The notes under the pieces: model-generated
Seen by the model: the letters and a program-made list of their open reading frames with translations, nothing else
What the model was told of the DNA's origin: nothing
Database searches by the model: none
Shown: one piece after another, positions 1-9,454 of the stretch
How the letters are laid out: every line of letters starts with the position of its first letter
How positions within the stretch are numbered: position 1 is the stretch's first letter
Assembly: GCA_040755155.1 (NCBI GenBank)
Contig: JBFMBP010000153.1
Coordinates: forward strand, 42,010 to 106,009
Direction: 5' to 3'
Origin: Candidatus Omnitrophota bacterium
Lineage (GTDB): Bacteria > Hinthialibacterota > Hinthialibacteria > Hinthialibacterales > Hinthialibacteraceae
DNA length: 64,000 nucleotides
Translations under genes and position numbers: made by a program

Positions 1-54
1 GCTCGCTCTCTTGGCGCAAATTATTTCTTCGATCTGCATTCCATCCAAAATAAA

Positions 55-1506
55 TTATGGAATTCTACAAACGCGAAACCCTATGTTATAGTACTTACCT
101 TCAGAAACCGTATAATGGAACGCCGAACGGCAACTGCTGGAATAATCGAACCAACTCCCGCCTCTGATAACAATGGACGTCCCTGTTTCAGGACCTTGCG
201 GATCGACTTGCGGCCATCTCGCGTAAGGCGCTTCCCACCAATCCGAACACCATTCCCATACGTTTCCGTGCATATCATAAAGTCCCCAAGGATTGGGCAG
301 TTTCAAACCTACTTCGTGAGGCTGATCGCTCGAATTTGTGCACCACCACATATACTGGTCGTGAATCGGCGAAAATTCCCGTTGATCGTCTGTTTCAAGA
401 ATATCCCCATAAGAAAATCGCGTCCTTGTTCCCGCTCGGCAAGCGTATTCCCATTCCGCTTCCGTGGGCAAACGAAAGATTCCTTGACCTAGTTGGTTCA
501 ATTTTTCAATGAATTCCTGGCAATCGCTCCATAAGAGATTTTCAACGGGATTGTTTGGATTTCCTTGAAAATTGGATGGATTCGACCCCATAACCGCTTG
601 CCACTGCGCTTGTGTTAATTCATATTTCCCCAAATAGAAATCCTTCGATATCGTCACTTCATGCGGCGGCCAATCGTAATCGTTCGATCGTCCGCGTTCG
701 CTGTAAGGCGCACCCATTACAAACATCCCCGTTTTAATCAAGACCATCTCCAACGGCTTCGCGCCTTCGGGAAGATTGGGAAGAGGAATTGTAACCGAAA
801 TCCCGCTTGGCGCCGGCGTTGCGGGAAAAGTAAGGCTCTTCGAAGCGAAAAGAGCGTCCTCCACTAAATAGACTTCCAACCGGTCGATCCACACCGTCGT
901 CACTCCGAAGCCGCCGGTTCCGGCGACTTGAATGGCGGGAGTGATATCCGTCCCTGAATCGGGTTGATAGAGCAAGGTCAGGCAATACTCGGATTCGATC
1001 ATCTTTGAAGAATTAGCGGGAATATGAGTCGCGATGGAGCCATCCATATTCTCTCCCGTCTGTAAGTCGCCTTTTAGAGCAACGAGAGCCAGTTGCGCGT
1101 CTAGGCCGTTGGCTCGCGCAATTAAACGCAATAAAACTGGCTTTCCTTGATTTTGAATCGGATTCATGGCCAGTAGAAACGCAACTTGTTTACCCTGAAC
1201 CTGAACTTGCATCCCTAATTTATCGTTGGATGACGGCATCTCTCCCGAATTGAACGCCGCGAACGCCACGCGGCCCGCCGGCGTTCCCAATTGAAAGCCG
1301 CCGGGAATCGCCGACCACCGATTTTCCAATAACGTCGGCTGTTCGAATTCGTATTGGAAATAGAAATTCGCCGCGCTGGAACCGGTCGCCATCGGGATCG
1401 AGGCGAATCCATGCGTTTCGGGATGCGCCTCCAATATCTCGCAAGACGCGGCGAAGACAATGAGAAAGCGCAAAAACAATCGGTCATATATCGTCTTATA
1501 ATTCAT
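55..1506 (-). CDS. Secreted protein with C-terminal FGE-sulfatase (SUMF1-like) domain
   Basis: 483 aa from the ATG at 1506, chosen because AGGA lies 9 nt upstream; an in-frame ATG 7 codons earlier lacks this. A short hydrophobic N-terminus suggests export. The first half (to about residue 245) is unrecognised and looks like a beta-sandwich. The last 230 residues are a formylglycine-generating-enzyme-like domain: start region MVLIKTGMFVMG, then the family signatures RLPTEAEWEYACRAG, YDMHGNVWEWCSDWW, RGGSW and a final IGFRVCR. The pair of active-site cysteines used by true sulfatase-activating FGE is not evident in the SSSCRSAF segment, so this is probably a C-type-lectin-fold binding or structural domain rather than the activator of the two sulfatases in this window. 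The gene stands alone. Confidence 0.8.
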   Translation of the reverse strand: MNYKTIYDRLFLRFLIVFAASCEILEAHPETHGFASIPMATGSSAANFYFQYEFEQPTLLENRWSAIPGGFQLGTPAGRVAFAAFNSGEMPSSNDKLGMQVQVQGKQVAFLLAMNPIQNQGKPVLLRLIARANGLDAQLALVALKGDLQTGENMDGSIATHIPANSSKMIESEYCLTLLYQPDSGTDITPAIQVAGTGGFGVTTVWIDRLEVYLVEDALFASKSLTFPATPAPSGISVTIPLPNLPEGAKPLEMVLIKTGMFVMGAPYSERGRSNDYDWPPHEVTISKDFYLGKYELTQAQWQAVMGSNPSNFQGNPNNPVENLLWSDCQEFIEKLNQLGQGIFRLPTEAEWEYACRAGTRTRFSYGDILETDDQREFSPIHDQYMWWCTNSSDQPHEVGLKLPNPWGLYDMHGNVWEWCSDWWEAPYARWPQVDPQGPETGTSIVIRGGSWFDYSSSCRSAFHYTVSEGKYYNIGFRVCRIP

Positions 1507-1976
1507 TTTCGATATCCTGGTTTCCAAACCAACGCCTCCCTTTTATTCTCGAATCCTAAAAACACTATTTCGTTAACATAACGCTATTTATTTCTTTTTA
1601 CAAGATGGCGATAATGCGCGATTGAATTTTTTCGCAACATTTCCATAATAATTTTTACAGAAATACTCCTATCATTTTTCAGTGGACATCGAATCCTCAT
1701 TTACTTGCGCATTATAATCTTCATATCATTGCATAATGCTTACGCCGCAGAGCGCTAAACGACAGTTTTTTTTCTTTGACCAAAGAAAGGCTATAATTGA
1801 CAGGGATGCGCAAGCGCTATTCAAAGGAAAAAGACAAAAACAAATTAAGGGATTTTGTCGGGATCCTATCAAATAAATAATCTTGCTTTATAAAACCGAG
1901 AGTTGTAAATTTTATTCATATAGCATGTTGATATAACCATCCTATAAAAACGGCGGATTTCGCCTGCGAGGAAACG
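1507..1976. other. Intergenic region between divergent genes
   Basis: 470 bp between two divergently transcribed genes, AT-rich, with no convincing coding sequence. It holds a tight inverted repeat, TTTCTTTG-AC-CAAAGAAA at 1771-1788, that could be an operator, and a TATAAT at 1792-1797 that could be a -10 box for the rightward gene, although no good -35 is visible. Confidence 0.35.
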
Positions 1977-2933
1977 ATGCGGTTCAGCGAATTGATTCAA
2001 ACGCCGGAAATTACTATCGCGGAAGTGGGTCCGATTTATAACATTTTGAGTTCTTTCAACCAGGTGGAGTGCGTTTTCAACATCGATTCCGCCGAGGAGA
2101 AGAAACTCAAATTGACGAAGACCAATCCGTTGGGAAAAGAAGATACGGTTTATTTATCGTTGAAAAAGCATTTCGAGATGGAGAAGGATTTCTTTATCGC
2201 CGAGAACGTTCCGTATCAAGAATTGTCTCAGGAAGCGGCGGCAGTCGGCGCGAAAGTCGGCATCATGTTTATCTCGGCCAGCGTCCGCCTGGGGGGAATG
2301 TGCTCGATCCTGAAACGCATCGAGAAGCCGCTTTCCAACAAGGGCCAACGGTTAGTGGGTAAAGACGCTTTGTTTATATCCTTTCCCGACGCCTTGCTGT
2401 CGATCAACCGGCGCAAGCGGTTCCGGGCGTATCCTCGGATTGAAGATCATTTTTGCGAGATTACGGGATATGAAAACAACCGCCATGCGCCGATACCGTC
2501 CTACCTTGTGCGCAGCCTATCCGACATCGGCGCCTCCGTGATTATGATGAACGTCCGTAGCGACGATCTGCCTAATGCAGATGAGGAGATTTTCCTACGG
2601 CTCAATCTCTTCAGCGCCGCCAAGGATTACCGTCTGAAACGGGGGGTATTGGTGAGCGTAGCGGAGATTACGGAAGGGAAGGTCAATCAATCGCAATTCG
2701 TTTTTAAATGCCGAGCCATCCACATAGTGAATAAAAGCGAGCGGGCCGTAGAGATCGGCCTGCAATTTCTAGAAATGGCGCGGGAAGGCGTTTCCCTCGA
2801 TCCCAAACAATTCTCCCACTTAACCTATCTTCCCATCGACCGCGATAAAGGAATAGAACCACTCCTCGCCTGGATCAACAAACTGCAACAATTGCTCCGC
2901 TCCCAGGAAAAAGAGAGAGGGCTGATGGCGTAA
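1977..2933 (+). CDS. PilZ/YcgR-like c-di-GMP-responsive protein
   Basis: 318 aa, start supported by GAGGAAACG just before the ATG. The N-terminal 135 residues resemble a YcgR-N beta-barrel. The junction carries the basic cluster RRKRFR at 145-150, which matches the RxxxR c-di-GMP-binding motif that opens PilZ domains, and SLSDIG at 180-185 matches the second motif (D/N)xSxxG except for its first residue. In YcgR-type proteins the PilZ domain senses c-di-GMP and acts as a flagellar or pilus brake. No flagellar structural genes are present here, but a YvyF-like gene lies at 58.4 kb and a prepilin at 49.5 kb. The altered second motif makes binding uncertain. An alternative is a generic PilZ effector unrelated to motility. 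Confidence 0.65.
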   Translation: MRFSELIQTPEITIAEVGPIYNILSSFNQVECVFNIDSAEEKKLKLTKTNPLGKEDTVYLSLKKHFEMEKDFFIAENVPYQELSQEAAAVGAKVGIMFISASVRLGGMCSILKRIEKPLSNKGQRLVGKDALFISFPDALLSINRRKRFRAYPRIEDHFCEITGYENNRHAPIPSYLVRSLSDIGASVIMMNVRSDDLPNADEEIFLRLNLFSAAKDYRLKRGVLVSVAEITEGKVNQSQFVFKCRAIHIVNKSERAVEIGLQFLEMAREGVSLDPKQFSHLTYLPIDRDKGIEPLLAWINKLQQLLRSQEKERGLMA

Positions 2934-2951
2934 TTTTTCGCTCAGTTTCTT

Positions 2952-3830
2952 TTATTCGAATATTTCCCACAAACGCCAACTTAGAACGCCGGTGCGGACC
3001 GGTTCGTTGGGATCGAGAATAATGCCGTTGCCGGTGCGGAAATAATCGAGCGTGATCTTGCCGCGCGTGTTGCCTTGAAAGCCGATTTGCATGATGCCGT
3101 CCGCATCGACGGCGGGCGATCCCCAGCCATTCCAACCGCTGCCGGGCATATCGGTCAAGGCCGGTTCGACGAAGTTGCGGTCGACGTAGAGCGTCCACGG
3201 GGAGTGATCTCCCAAAGCGCGGTCGGGGTAGGCGTCTCCTTCAAAGGCTTCGCCGTAATTGATGTCGGGCGCGAGGAGAACCTTTTCGTCATAAAGGACA
3301 TAATCGAATTTGCAGACGAATGTCAGCACGTGAAATTGGGATAAATCCAGTTCATAGATAGGTAGCAACGCATTGGCGAAATAGCGGCTGCCGATGTAAT
3401 TCTTATCGAAACTGCAAAGCCAAGTGCGTCCATTCGAGTAAGTATCCACGACGCCGTCGGGACGGTTTTTGAGGGGATAGATGGAAGAACGGTCGCCGTG
3501 TTCGTCAGCGGCGCCGCTGTTGGGACCGCCGATTTGATCGACTCTTAGCCGGAACTCGTAGGTAAAATACCAAAATTCCGCCGTTCCGTCGGGCGGTTCG
3601 ATCCAGGAAACGTCATGGGTGAGGTAGACCGTCTGGCTGTCGGCGCCTAGCCGGGCAATAGAGACGGTTCCATCGCTATTTTGAGTGATTTCCGTTCCAG
3701 CGCGCGGCGCCGAGTAAATATACCAACCTTCCGTTTTGTAATCGTCGAAGAGGCTTGAAATATCCCACGACTGGGCGAACGAGGAACAACAGAAAAGGAA
3801 CAACGCGAAGGATGAAAATACCGTTCTCAT
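2952..3830 (-). CDS. Secreted hypothetical protein
   Basis: 292 aa with a clear signal peptide (hydrophobic residues 3-18, cleavage likely after SSFAQ) and a strong purine-rich ribosome binding site (AGGGGGAAAATCTA). The body is rich in Trp, Tyr and Asp and looks like an all-beta jelly-roll, as in LamG/concanavalin-type secreted proteins, but I recognise no specific family. It ends in the motif SWRLWEIFE; the large CBM9-like protein at 55.8 kb also ends in an aromatic tail (SDWSLF), which may be chance. It lies 51 bp downstream of the sulfatase gene on the same strand, so the two may be cotranscribed. Function unknown. Confidence 0.6.
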   Translation of the reverse strand: MRTVFSSFALFLFCCSSFAQSWDISSLFDDYKTEGWYIYSAPRAGTEITQNSDGTVSIARLGADSQTVYLTHDVSWIEPPDGTAEFWYFTYEFRLRVDQIGGPNSGAADEHGDRSSIYPLKNRPDGVVDTYSNGRTWLCSFDKNYIGSRYFANALLPIYELDLSQFHVLTFVCKFDYVLYDEKVLLAPDINYGEAFEGDAYPDRALGDHSPWTLYVDRNFVEPALTDMPGSGWNGWGSPAVDADGIMQIGFQGNTRGKITLDYFRTGNGIILDPNEPVRTGVLSWRLWEIFE

Positions 3831-3881
3831 TAGATTTTCCCCCTTGGTAAAGGAATATGTACAACGATATTTTTCGATGGT

Positions 3882-5582
3882 TTATGGTTGTTTGCTTACG
3901 TCTACATAATTTACGCCAACCGAATTTCCATTCGATTCAATCCAGGCTTCCAGTCTTCCCGCGCCGGAGTTCAAGGATACAGAAGAGAATATACAAGAGT
4001 CCTCTCCTTTTTGTATAGGCTGGGTCGCGGTTGCGCTGCTCAGTTGAAAATGGGCTTCAGAGGCGTTTTGGACGGGATCAAAGCGCAAGATGATTTTATA
4101 CGTTCCCGCTGCGGCTGTTTCGACTTCCCAATATCCGAGAGAATCTTTGCTCCAACCGGCGCGGGGGCCGCGCCAGTCTTGGCGAGTGAGGATCGTAGGA
4201 TTTTCATACGGCGTTCCTAGTTGAATACGGGGGGGAGCATAGCCGCGCGAGGACGAAACGTCGCGGAACCATTTCTCGCAATCTTTACGCATGGCAGCGG
4301 CGATATCCGGATGGACGGCGGCGATATCGTTCTTTTCGCCGGGATCGGCATTCATATCGTAGAGTTCTTCGCCATTAATGAGTTTATAGCGTTGGCCGCG
4401 GGCGGCGCAGTTGCGGAAGAGAATGGGTTCGTCGCCGCGATGCCATTGAAAATACAGCGTGCGATCAGGCCAAGCGGGAGTTTTTTGCGTCAGGAGCGGT
4501 AGCAGGCTTTTTCCATCGATGGCGAGATTATCGGGTTTGGAAACGCCGCAGGCTTCGAGCAAAGTCGGCAGAATGTCGATATGAGCAGCGATGCGGTCAA
4601 TTTTCGCGCCCGTTTGTATACGCTCCGGCCAGCGGATGAAGAAAGAGGTGCGAATGCCCCCTTCATAGACTTGCCCTTTTAAGCCGCGCAGTCCAGCCGT
4701 ATAACGAGTCTGCTGCGGGCCGTTGTCAGTGAGGAAAATGACGATCGTGTTGCGTTCCAGGCCGAGGGTTCTCAATTCGGCCAACAAATTGCCGATGTTG
4801 TCGTCGATGTTGGTTACCATGCCGTAGACTTTGGCAGTTGTCTCGTCGAGGCCCATATCCAAGTAAGGTTTGACGTAAGAATCGTCGATTTGCAGCGGCG
4901 TATGGGGAGCGTTGGTCGCGAGATAGCAGAAAAAGGGACGCTGGCGGTTCTCGCGGATGAAGCCGATGGCGGCGGAAGTGAAGATGTCCGTGCAATAACC
5001 TTCGTGTTTTTCCGCCTTGCCGTTGCGTTGAAGAATGGGATTGTGATACCTATTGCCTGGAGGATCGGCGGGCTGGCCGATGCCGCCGCCATTATGAACC
5101 AGCGCCTCCTGGAAACCCTGGTCGATGGGGCGCATAGGGTAATTGTCGCCCAGATGCCACTTGCCGAAGATGCCCGTGCGATAGCCCGTCCCGCCGAGCA
5201 ATTCGGCGAGCGTGGTTTCGCCGCCGTGCATCATGGCGCGGCCTAAATAGGTGTCGACGACGCCGGTGCGATAATTGTAGCGTCCGGTCATGAGGCTGGC
5301 GCGCGTTGGGGCGCAGACGGGAGAAACGAAGAATTGCGTAAACTCCACGCTTTCCCCGGCAAATCGGTCGATGTTCGGTGTACGTATCTTATCGTTGCCA
5401 TGAACGCCAAGGTCGCCATAGCCTTGGTCGTCGGTAAGAATGAGAATCACATTAGGCGGCTTGGCGGCGGACTCATGAGCGATCGTCTGCGAGGACGCCA
5501 TAAAGGCGGCGGAACCCGCCAGAAGACCTTGGCCGCTTTTTTCCAAAAACTCCCGGCGGGTGAAGGTAACTTTTAAAGGCAT
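3882..5582 (-). CDS. Tat-exported arylsulfatase (Cys-type, S1 family)
   Basis: 566 aa from the ATG at 5582, which has GGAG 8 nt upstream (an earlier in-frame ATG lacks one). The N-terminus TRREFLEK followed by a hydrophobic stretch is a twin-arginine-like signal. Sulfatase core: metal-binding NVILILTDDQGYGDLG (44-59) and the formylglycine motif CAPTR with Cys90, then GKWHLG and the TDNG metal ligand segment. These enzymes hydrolyse sulfate esters on polysaccharides after Cys is oxidised to formylglycine. After the catalytic domain there is an extra C-terminal beta domain (about 470-566), common in arylsulfatase A-like enzymes of polysaccharide degraders. Substrate cannot be told from sequence. 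The activating enzyme (FGE or anSME) is not identified in this window. Confidence 0.92.
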   Translation of the reverse strand: MPLKVTFTRREFLEKSGQGLLAGSAAFMASSQTIAHESAAKPPNVILILTDDQGYGDLGVHGNDKIRTPNIDRFAGESVEFTQFFVSPVCAPTRASLMTGRYNYRTGVVDTYLGRAMMHGGETTLAELLGGTGYRTGIFGKWHLGDNYPMRPIDQGFQEALVHNGGGIGQPADPPGNRYHNPILQRNGKAEKHEGYCTDIFTSAAIGFIRENRQRPFFCYLATNAPHTPLQIDDSYVKPYLDMGLDETTAKVYGMVTNIDDNIGNLLAELRTLGLERNTIVIFLTDNGPQQTRYTAGLRGLKGQVYEGGIRTSFFIRWPERIQTGAKIDRIAAHIDILPTLLEACGVSKPDNLAIDGKSLLPLLTQKTPAWPDRTLYFQWHRGDEPILFRNCAARGQRYKLINGEELYDMNADPGEKNDIAAVHPDIAAAMRKDCEKWFRDVSSSRGYAPPRIQLGTPYENPTILTRQDWRGPRAGWSKDSLGYWEVETAAAGTYKIILRFDPVQNASEAHFQLSSATATQPIQKGEDSCIFSSVSLNSGAGRLEAWIESNGNSVGVNYVDVSKQP

Positions 5583-5634
5583 TTTACTTCTCCATTTCGC
5601 CTTCCAACAGATCATGGATGAAGTAGATAAGCGA

Positions 5635-5823
5635 TCATTCTTTCAAAACAGAAATCGCGATGGAGAGAAGAAAGAGCGAGTTGGCGAAGTTCATAAAACT
5701 TTGGGGCTTGAAGGGGTACAATACGAATGCGGAGGAAAAATCGATGCCAATCAATTTGACAACAATCCCCACAATAATGGCGATAATACCCAATAAAATC
5801 AACAATTTCGGAATAGACTTCAT
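5635..5823 (-). CDS. Small two-helix membrane protein
   Basis: 62 aa. The start is well supported by TAAGGAGG 8 nt upstream. Two hydrophobic helices (about 7-29 and 41-58) are separated by a short loop, so it should sit in the inner membrane as a hairpin. No family recognised. It lies 52 bp upstream of the sulfatase start on the same strand and could be the first gene of that transcript. Its role is unknown. Confidence 0.65.
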   Translation of the reverse strand: MKSIPKLLILLGIIAIIVGIVVKLIGIDFSSAFVLYPFKPQSFMNFANSLFLLSIAISVLKE

Positions 5824-5988
5824 GAACGCTTCCTCCTTAAACCTATCCTGCGGCGCCTAAACGCCGATTTTATTATTTCCATCATTATTACTTTAAAACT
5901 TGCAAGACTCTCCGTATAGGGAATAAACGATTCTATAATATCTTTTTGCAGCGAAACCATCGTTTGGATGGAAATAAGGAGATTTATT

Positions 5989-7041
5989 ATGCCGAGAAAG
6001 GAAGACTTTCTCAAAGAGACGATTCAACATATCGACATGACGAAACATAATGTCGTTCCCCTCGTGGAAGCTATGCGCGGCATGGCTTTCAGCGCGAGAG
6101 ACCTGTCCCGCGCGGCGGAGATTTACGACCGCATGTTGATGGACAAGGATTGCGCCGTTATTCTTTGCCTGGCGGGATCGCTGATCAGCGCCGGATTGAA
6201 GCGGATTTTCGCGGATATGATCCGTCTTAATATGGTGGACGCCGTAGTCAGCACGGGCGCCAACATCGTCGATCAGGATTTTTTGGAAGCGCTGGGATTC
6301 CGTCACTACATCGCCGAAGACCGCCTCAAGGCGGGATTGGACGACGACGTCTTGCGCAGCCTGCATATCGACCGCATCTACGATACGCTGATCGACGAGG
6401 ACGACCTGCGCCAATGCGACGAAACCATTCGGAAGATCGCCGACGAATTGGAGCCGCACCCCTACTCATCGCGGGAATTCATCATGGAGATGGGCGCTTA
6501 TCTGGAACGGACGAAACCGGAAACGGCGGACAGCATCGTTTTTGAAGCCTATAAAAAAGAGCTGCCCATCTTCTGTCCCGCCTTCAGCGACTGTTCGGCG
6601 GGATTCGGACTCGTGGCGCACCAATCGGCGCGGGGAGACGCGCCCAAGGTGAGCCTCGACAGCGCCAAGGATTTTCTCGAATTGACGCAGATCAAAATCC
6701 GCAACAAAGAGACGGGATTGTTCATGATCGGCGGCGGCGTTCCCAAAAATTTCGCTCAGGACATCGTCGTGGCGGCGGAAGTGCTGGGCAACGACGCGCC
6801 GATGCACAAATACGCAATTCAGGTAACAGTGGCGGACGTACGCGACGGCGCGCTTTCCGGCAGCACGCTCAAGGAAGCCAGCAGCTGGGGCAAGGTGGAT
6901 ACGGTTTTCGAGCAGATGGTCTACAGCGAAGCGACGCTGGCGGTTCCGTTGATCGCCGGATACGCCTATTTCAAGGAAAACTGGAAGAGCCGGGAAGCGC
7001 GCGGCTTGAACCATCTATTCGAAACGGCGCCGATTATATGA
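5989..7041 (+). CDS. Deoxyhypusine synthase-family protein
   Basis: 350 aa from the ATG at 5989 (AGGAG 7 nt upstream; an ATG 7 codons earlier is less likely). The protein matches the deoxyhypusine synthase fold throughout: CLAGSLISAGLKR and AVVSTGANIVDQDF in the NAD-binding half, PIFCPAFSDCSAG, FMIGGGVPKNF, and EASSWGKVD with Lys302 at the position of the catalytic lysine that carries the aminobutyl intermediate. In archaea and eukaryotes the enzyme modifies a/eIF5A. Bacteria lack that target, and bacterial homologues are thought to act in polyamine metabolism, for example making homospermidine from spermidine or putrescine. All key segments look intact. The gene is monocistronic, with a strong terminator after it. 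Confidence 0.88.
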   Translation: MPRKEDFLKETIQHIDMTKHNVVPLVEAMRGMAFSARDLSRAAEIYDRMLMDKDCAVILCLAGSLISAGLKRIFADMIRLNMVDAVVSTGANIVDQDFLEALGFRHYIAEDRLKAGLDDDVLRSLHIDRIYDTLIDEDDLRQCDETIRKIADELEPHPYSSREFIMEMGAYLERTKPETADSIVFEAYKKELPIFCPAFSDCSAGFGLVAHQSARGDAPKVSLDSAKDFLELTQIKIRNKETGLFMIGGGVPKNFAQDIVVAAEVLGNDAPMHKYAIQVTVADVRDGALSGSTLKEASSWGKVDTVFEQMVYSEATLAVPLIAGYAYFKENWKSREARGLNHLFETAPII

Positions 7042-7072
7042 TTATATGATCGAATAATAAATAGCTTCTAGT

Positions 7073-7111
7073 AAAGCGGGAATGGGTTATAGCGCATTCC
7101 CGCTTTTTTTT
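7073..7111 (+). terminator. Intrinsic terminator after the deoxyhypusine synthase-like gene
   Basis: A perfect 12-bp stem (7073-7084 with 7095-7106, AAAGCGGGAATG / CATTCCCGCTTT) with a 10-nt loop, followed by a T-tract. It sits 31 bp after the stop codon. Confidence 0.9.
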
Positions 7112-7316
7112 ATACGCTATTCGTCATTGAATATTGTTTTTTTATATCCAGCGTATTCCATTGAAAACAACCGGACATTAGCGGCTCATAGCTAATTCTA
7201 ATTTCATCGGATGGCGCCTGGTCATAACATTCATCGCGGACGTTTCCATTCCAAAGTACGCATATGGATTTTACATGAATCGATCCGAGAATTTTTCTCT
7301 CGGATTATGCTGAATA

Positions 7317-8711
7317 TTACGGTTCCACCAACACAATCGCCCGGCGATAACTGAATAGCGGTGGAGTCCCATGATCTTTTAACTGGAGAATGACGTGAAT
7401 GGTAGATCGTTCTTTTATCGGAGGGGCAATAAACGCGGTCTTGGCTCCTTGAGAATTGGATAATTCAACTACACCCGAATAGGTTCCCGCTTCCGGATAA
7501 ACAAACCAGGATGTATCGAATTTGTCGCCGTCAGGATCGCTCGATCCTTCGCAGGATAACTCGACTTTATCTCCTGGTTTGACATTCAATTCGAGAATAT
7601 CCTTACCCGGCATAGCGTTGATGATTGCAACGGGATTATGGTTGGCGTCTTGAAAGTTTTTCGCAACGCACCAATCCATACGCGCGGCGAAATCGTATTG
7701 AAACGCCTCCCGCCAGCGCCAGACGGTTGCCTGAGCCGTGGTGTAAGTCGAACCATCTCGCGCAGTCACTGTATCGCGGCTGTTGGTATAGATGGGATGC
7801 GTTTCCGCATAGGATTGGTGAAGAACGTAACGGCCTCCCCAACCGCCGTACGCGGGATTTTGATCGCTGCCCAAACCATTGTTGATGAGATTCAAAAAGG
7901 AAGGAGTATCGCCTTCCATGATATAAGCCAGTTTGGGATACAACGCGCCCAAAGGCCCGTGATTCTCGATCACGTTTTCCGTCAGCCAAGGATTATCCAC
8001 CAGCTCGAAATATTCAAACGGCCCGTTTTTATAGTGCCGGTCTCCAGAAATCCCCGTCCAGGCGGCTTTGTAGTATTCCTTCGAATCGACGCTGCTGGGA
8101 GTGACGATGTAATATAAATCGGGATAAGCGATGCGCAGCCAACGCCCCGCATCGTCTTGATCGGAGATGGTATACACCCGCAGCTTGGATACGAATCGCT
8201 TTAATTCCGACTCCGTTCGCGCGTATTTTACATCCCACAACGCTTGCGCCAACGTATTGGCTCCTCCCCATATCGAAATCCAAATGGGGCGCTCATCGGG
8301 TTGATCCACTACAGCAACGATATGGTTGGAACCCTCCGTGCTTTTTCCGAATCCCACTGCTTCCATTCCGAATCCAGTCTGCCCCTCTTTGGCGACTGAC
8401 ATCAAGCGATCTGCGGCGGGATAGCCTTGGGCATGTTTCAACAGATTATTCCGCACCTGGCCGTATGCTTGGATGTCCCGCTGAATTAAGTCCAGTCTTG
8501 GATTCTGGCGCAGCCATACTGAGGTTGTGGCGATGATCCCTTCGACATCGTATTCATTGCTGTATACCAGAAAACGCACGAGCGATTCCTCATCATCCGG
8601 TTCGTTGGAGATATCGGTGAGAACGATAACGCGGGGTTTTTCTGCAGCGTACCCACTAAGATATACGGTCATCAAAGCGAATAATCCGATTAATCTTGCA
8701 TATCGGTTCAT
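7317..8711 (-). CDS. DUF1593 (nucleoside hydrolase-like) secreted protein
   Basis: 464 aa with an N-terminal signal peptide (hydrophobic 8-22, cleavage near GYAA). Residues 27-330 match the DUF1593/Sde0182-like family: PRVIVLTDISNEPDDEESL carries the Asp cluster that binds calcium in nucleoside hydrolases, followed by WGGANTLAQALW and a DQDDAGRW segment. The last 90 residues are an Ig-like domain (LSCEGSSDPDGD...), as in the C-terminal module of this family. Members occur with polysaccharide-degrading genes and are presumed to act on glycosides, but the substrate is not established. The start is supported by AAGGAG, although the spacing (13 nt) is long. Confidence 0.85.
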   Translation of the reverse strand: MNRYARLIGLFALMTVYLSGYAAEKPRVIVLTDISNEPDDEESLVRFLVYSNEYDVEGIIATTSVWLRQNPRLDLIQRDIQAYGQVRNNLLKHAQGYPAADRLMSVAKEGQTGFGMEAVGFGKSTEGSNHIVAVVDQPDERPIWISIWGGANTLAQALWDVKYARTESELKRFVSKLRVYTISDQDDAGRWLRIAYPDLYYIVTPSSVDSKEYYKAAWTGISGDRHYKNGPFEYFELVDNPWLTENVIENHGPLGALYPKLAYIMEGDTPSFLNLINNGLGSDQNPAYGGWGGRYVLHQSYAETHPIYTNSRDTVTARDGSTYTTAQATVWRWREAFQYDFAARMDWCVAKNFQDANHNPVAIINAMPGKDILELNVKPGDKVELSCEGSSDPDGDKFDTSWFVYPEAGTYSGVVELSNSQGAKTAFIAPPIKERSTIHVILQLKDHGTPPLFSYRRAIVLVEP

Positions 8712-8902
8712 GGTTTGATTCCATCTCCTTTTGTTCCGATTCAGCGCTGTTTGTACGAGATATATACTTCTGCGCCCAGAAAGTAAGCAATGATATTGAG
8801 TCGTATTCAGTCCGTTTGCAGCGGCGATATTTTCAGAGCCATGCCAAATAGAGAAATTCTTAAGTATTTGTAAATAGTGGATTTTGTTAAAAACGCCTGT
8901 TT

Positions 8903-9352
8903 TTATGTTATATCCAATGTTGGATTATCATGAACTGCGGCGTATTCAATGTAATACTTGTGATATTCCTCCAGGATTTCGTTGGCGCGGTTCAATTTGG
9001 CGCATAGAAGTTTCAATAGCGCTTCTCCAATATCGGGATAACGGCGGATCATGGTTTTGATGCGGATTTTTTCTATTTTCAGCAGCTTGGCGTTCTCAAC
9101 GACGGTGACAGTGGCGGATCGCGGACTGTCGCTGAGGATGGACATTTCGCCTACAATATTGACCGGTTTCACTTCGGTGATGAAAAGCGGTTTGCCGTTG
9201 ACTTCGCGTTCGACTTTCAACATGCCGGACAGAAGCATATAAGCGCATGTTCCCGCTTCGCCCTGGCGAATCAATACATGGCCGGGGGGATAAAGACGGA
9301 TATCCTTGGCGAGATCCACGTTGGTTTCTTTAAGAATTTTGAGCAGACTCAT
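8903..9352 (-). CDS. Single-domain cyclic nucleotide-binding protein (copy 1)
   Basis: 149 aa consisting almost only of a CRP-type cNMP-binding beta-roll. GHVLIRQGEAGTCAY opens the roll, and GEMSILSDSPRSATV (residues about 70-84) is the phosphate-binding cassette with Glu, Arg and Ser all present, so nucleotide binding is plausible. There is no DNA-binding helix-turn-helix; after the C-helix only about 25 residues follow. It should therefore act through a protein partner. The ribosome binding site is weak. It is a clear paralogue of the next gene upstream, 102 bp away on the same strand, by recent-looking tandem duplication. Confidence 0.85.
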   Translation of the reverse strand: MSLLKILKETNVDLAKDIRLYPPGHVLIRQGEAGTCAYMLLSGMLKVEREVNGKPLFITEVKPVNIVGEMSILSDSPRSATVTVVENAKLLKIEKIRIKTMIRRYPDIGEALLKLLCAKLNRANEILEEYHKYYIEYAAVHDNPTLDIT

Positions 9353-9454
9353 AATTTCGCTGGCCGATCATCCACTTGGCGCTTTTTTCGCCGCGAACGG
9401 CGAAATCGTTGGAGATGAATATTCTTCCATAATAAAAGGAAGAAAAAATCGGTT

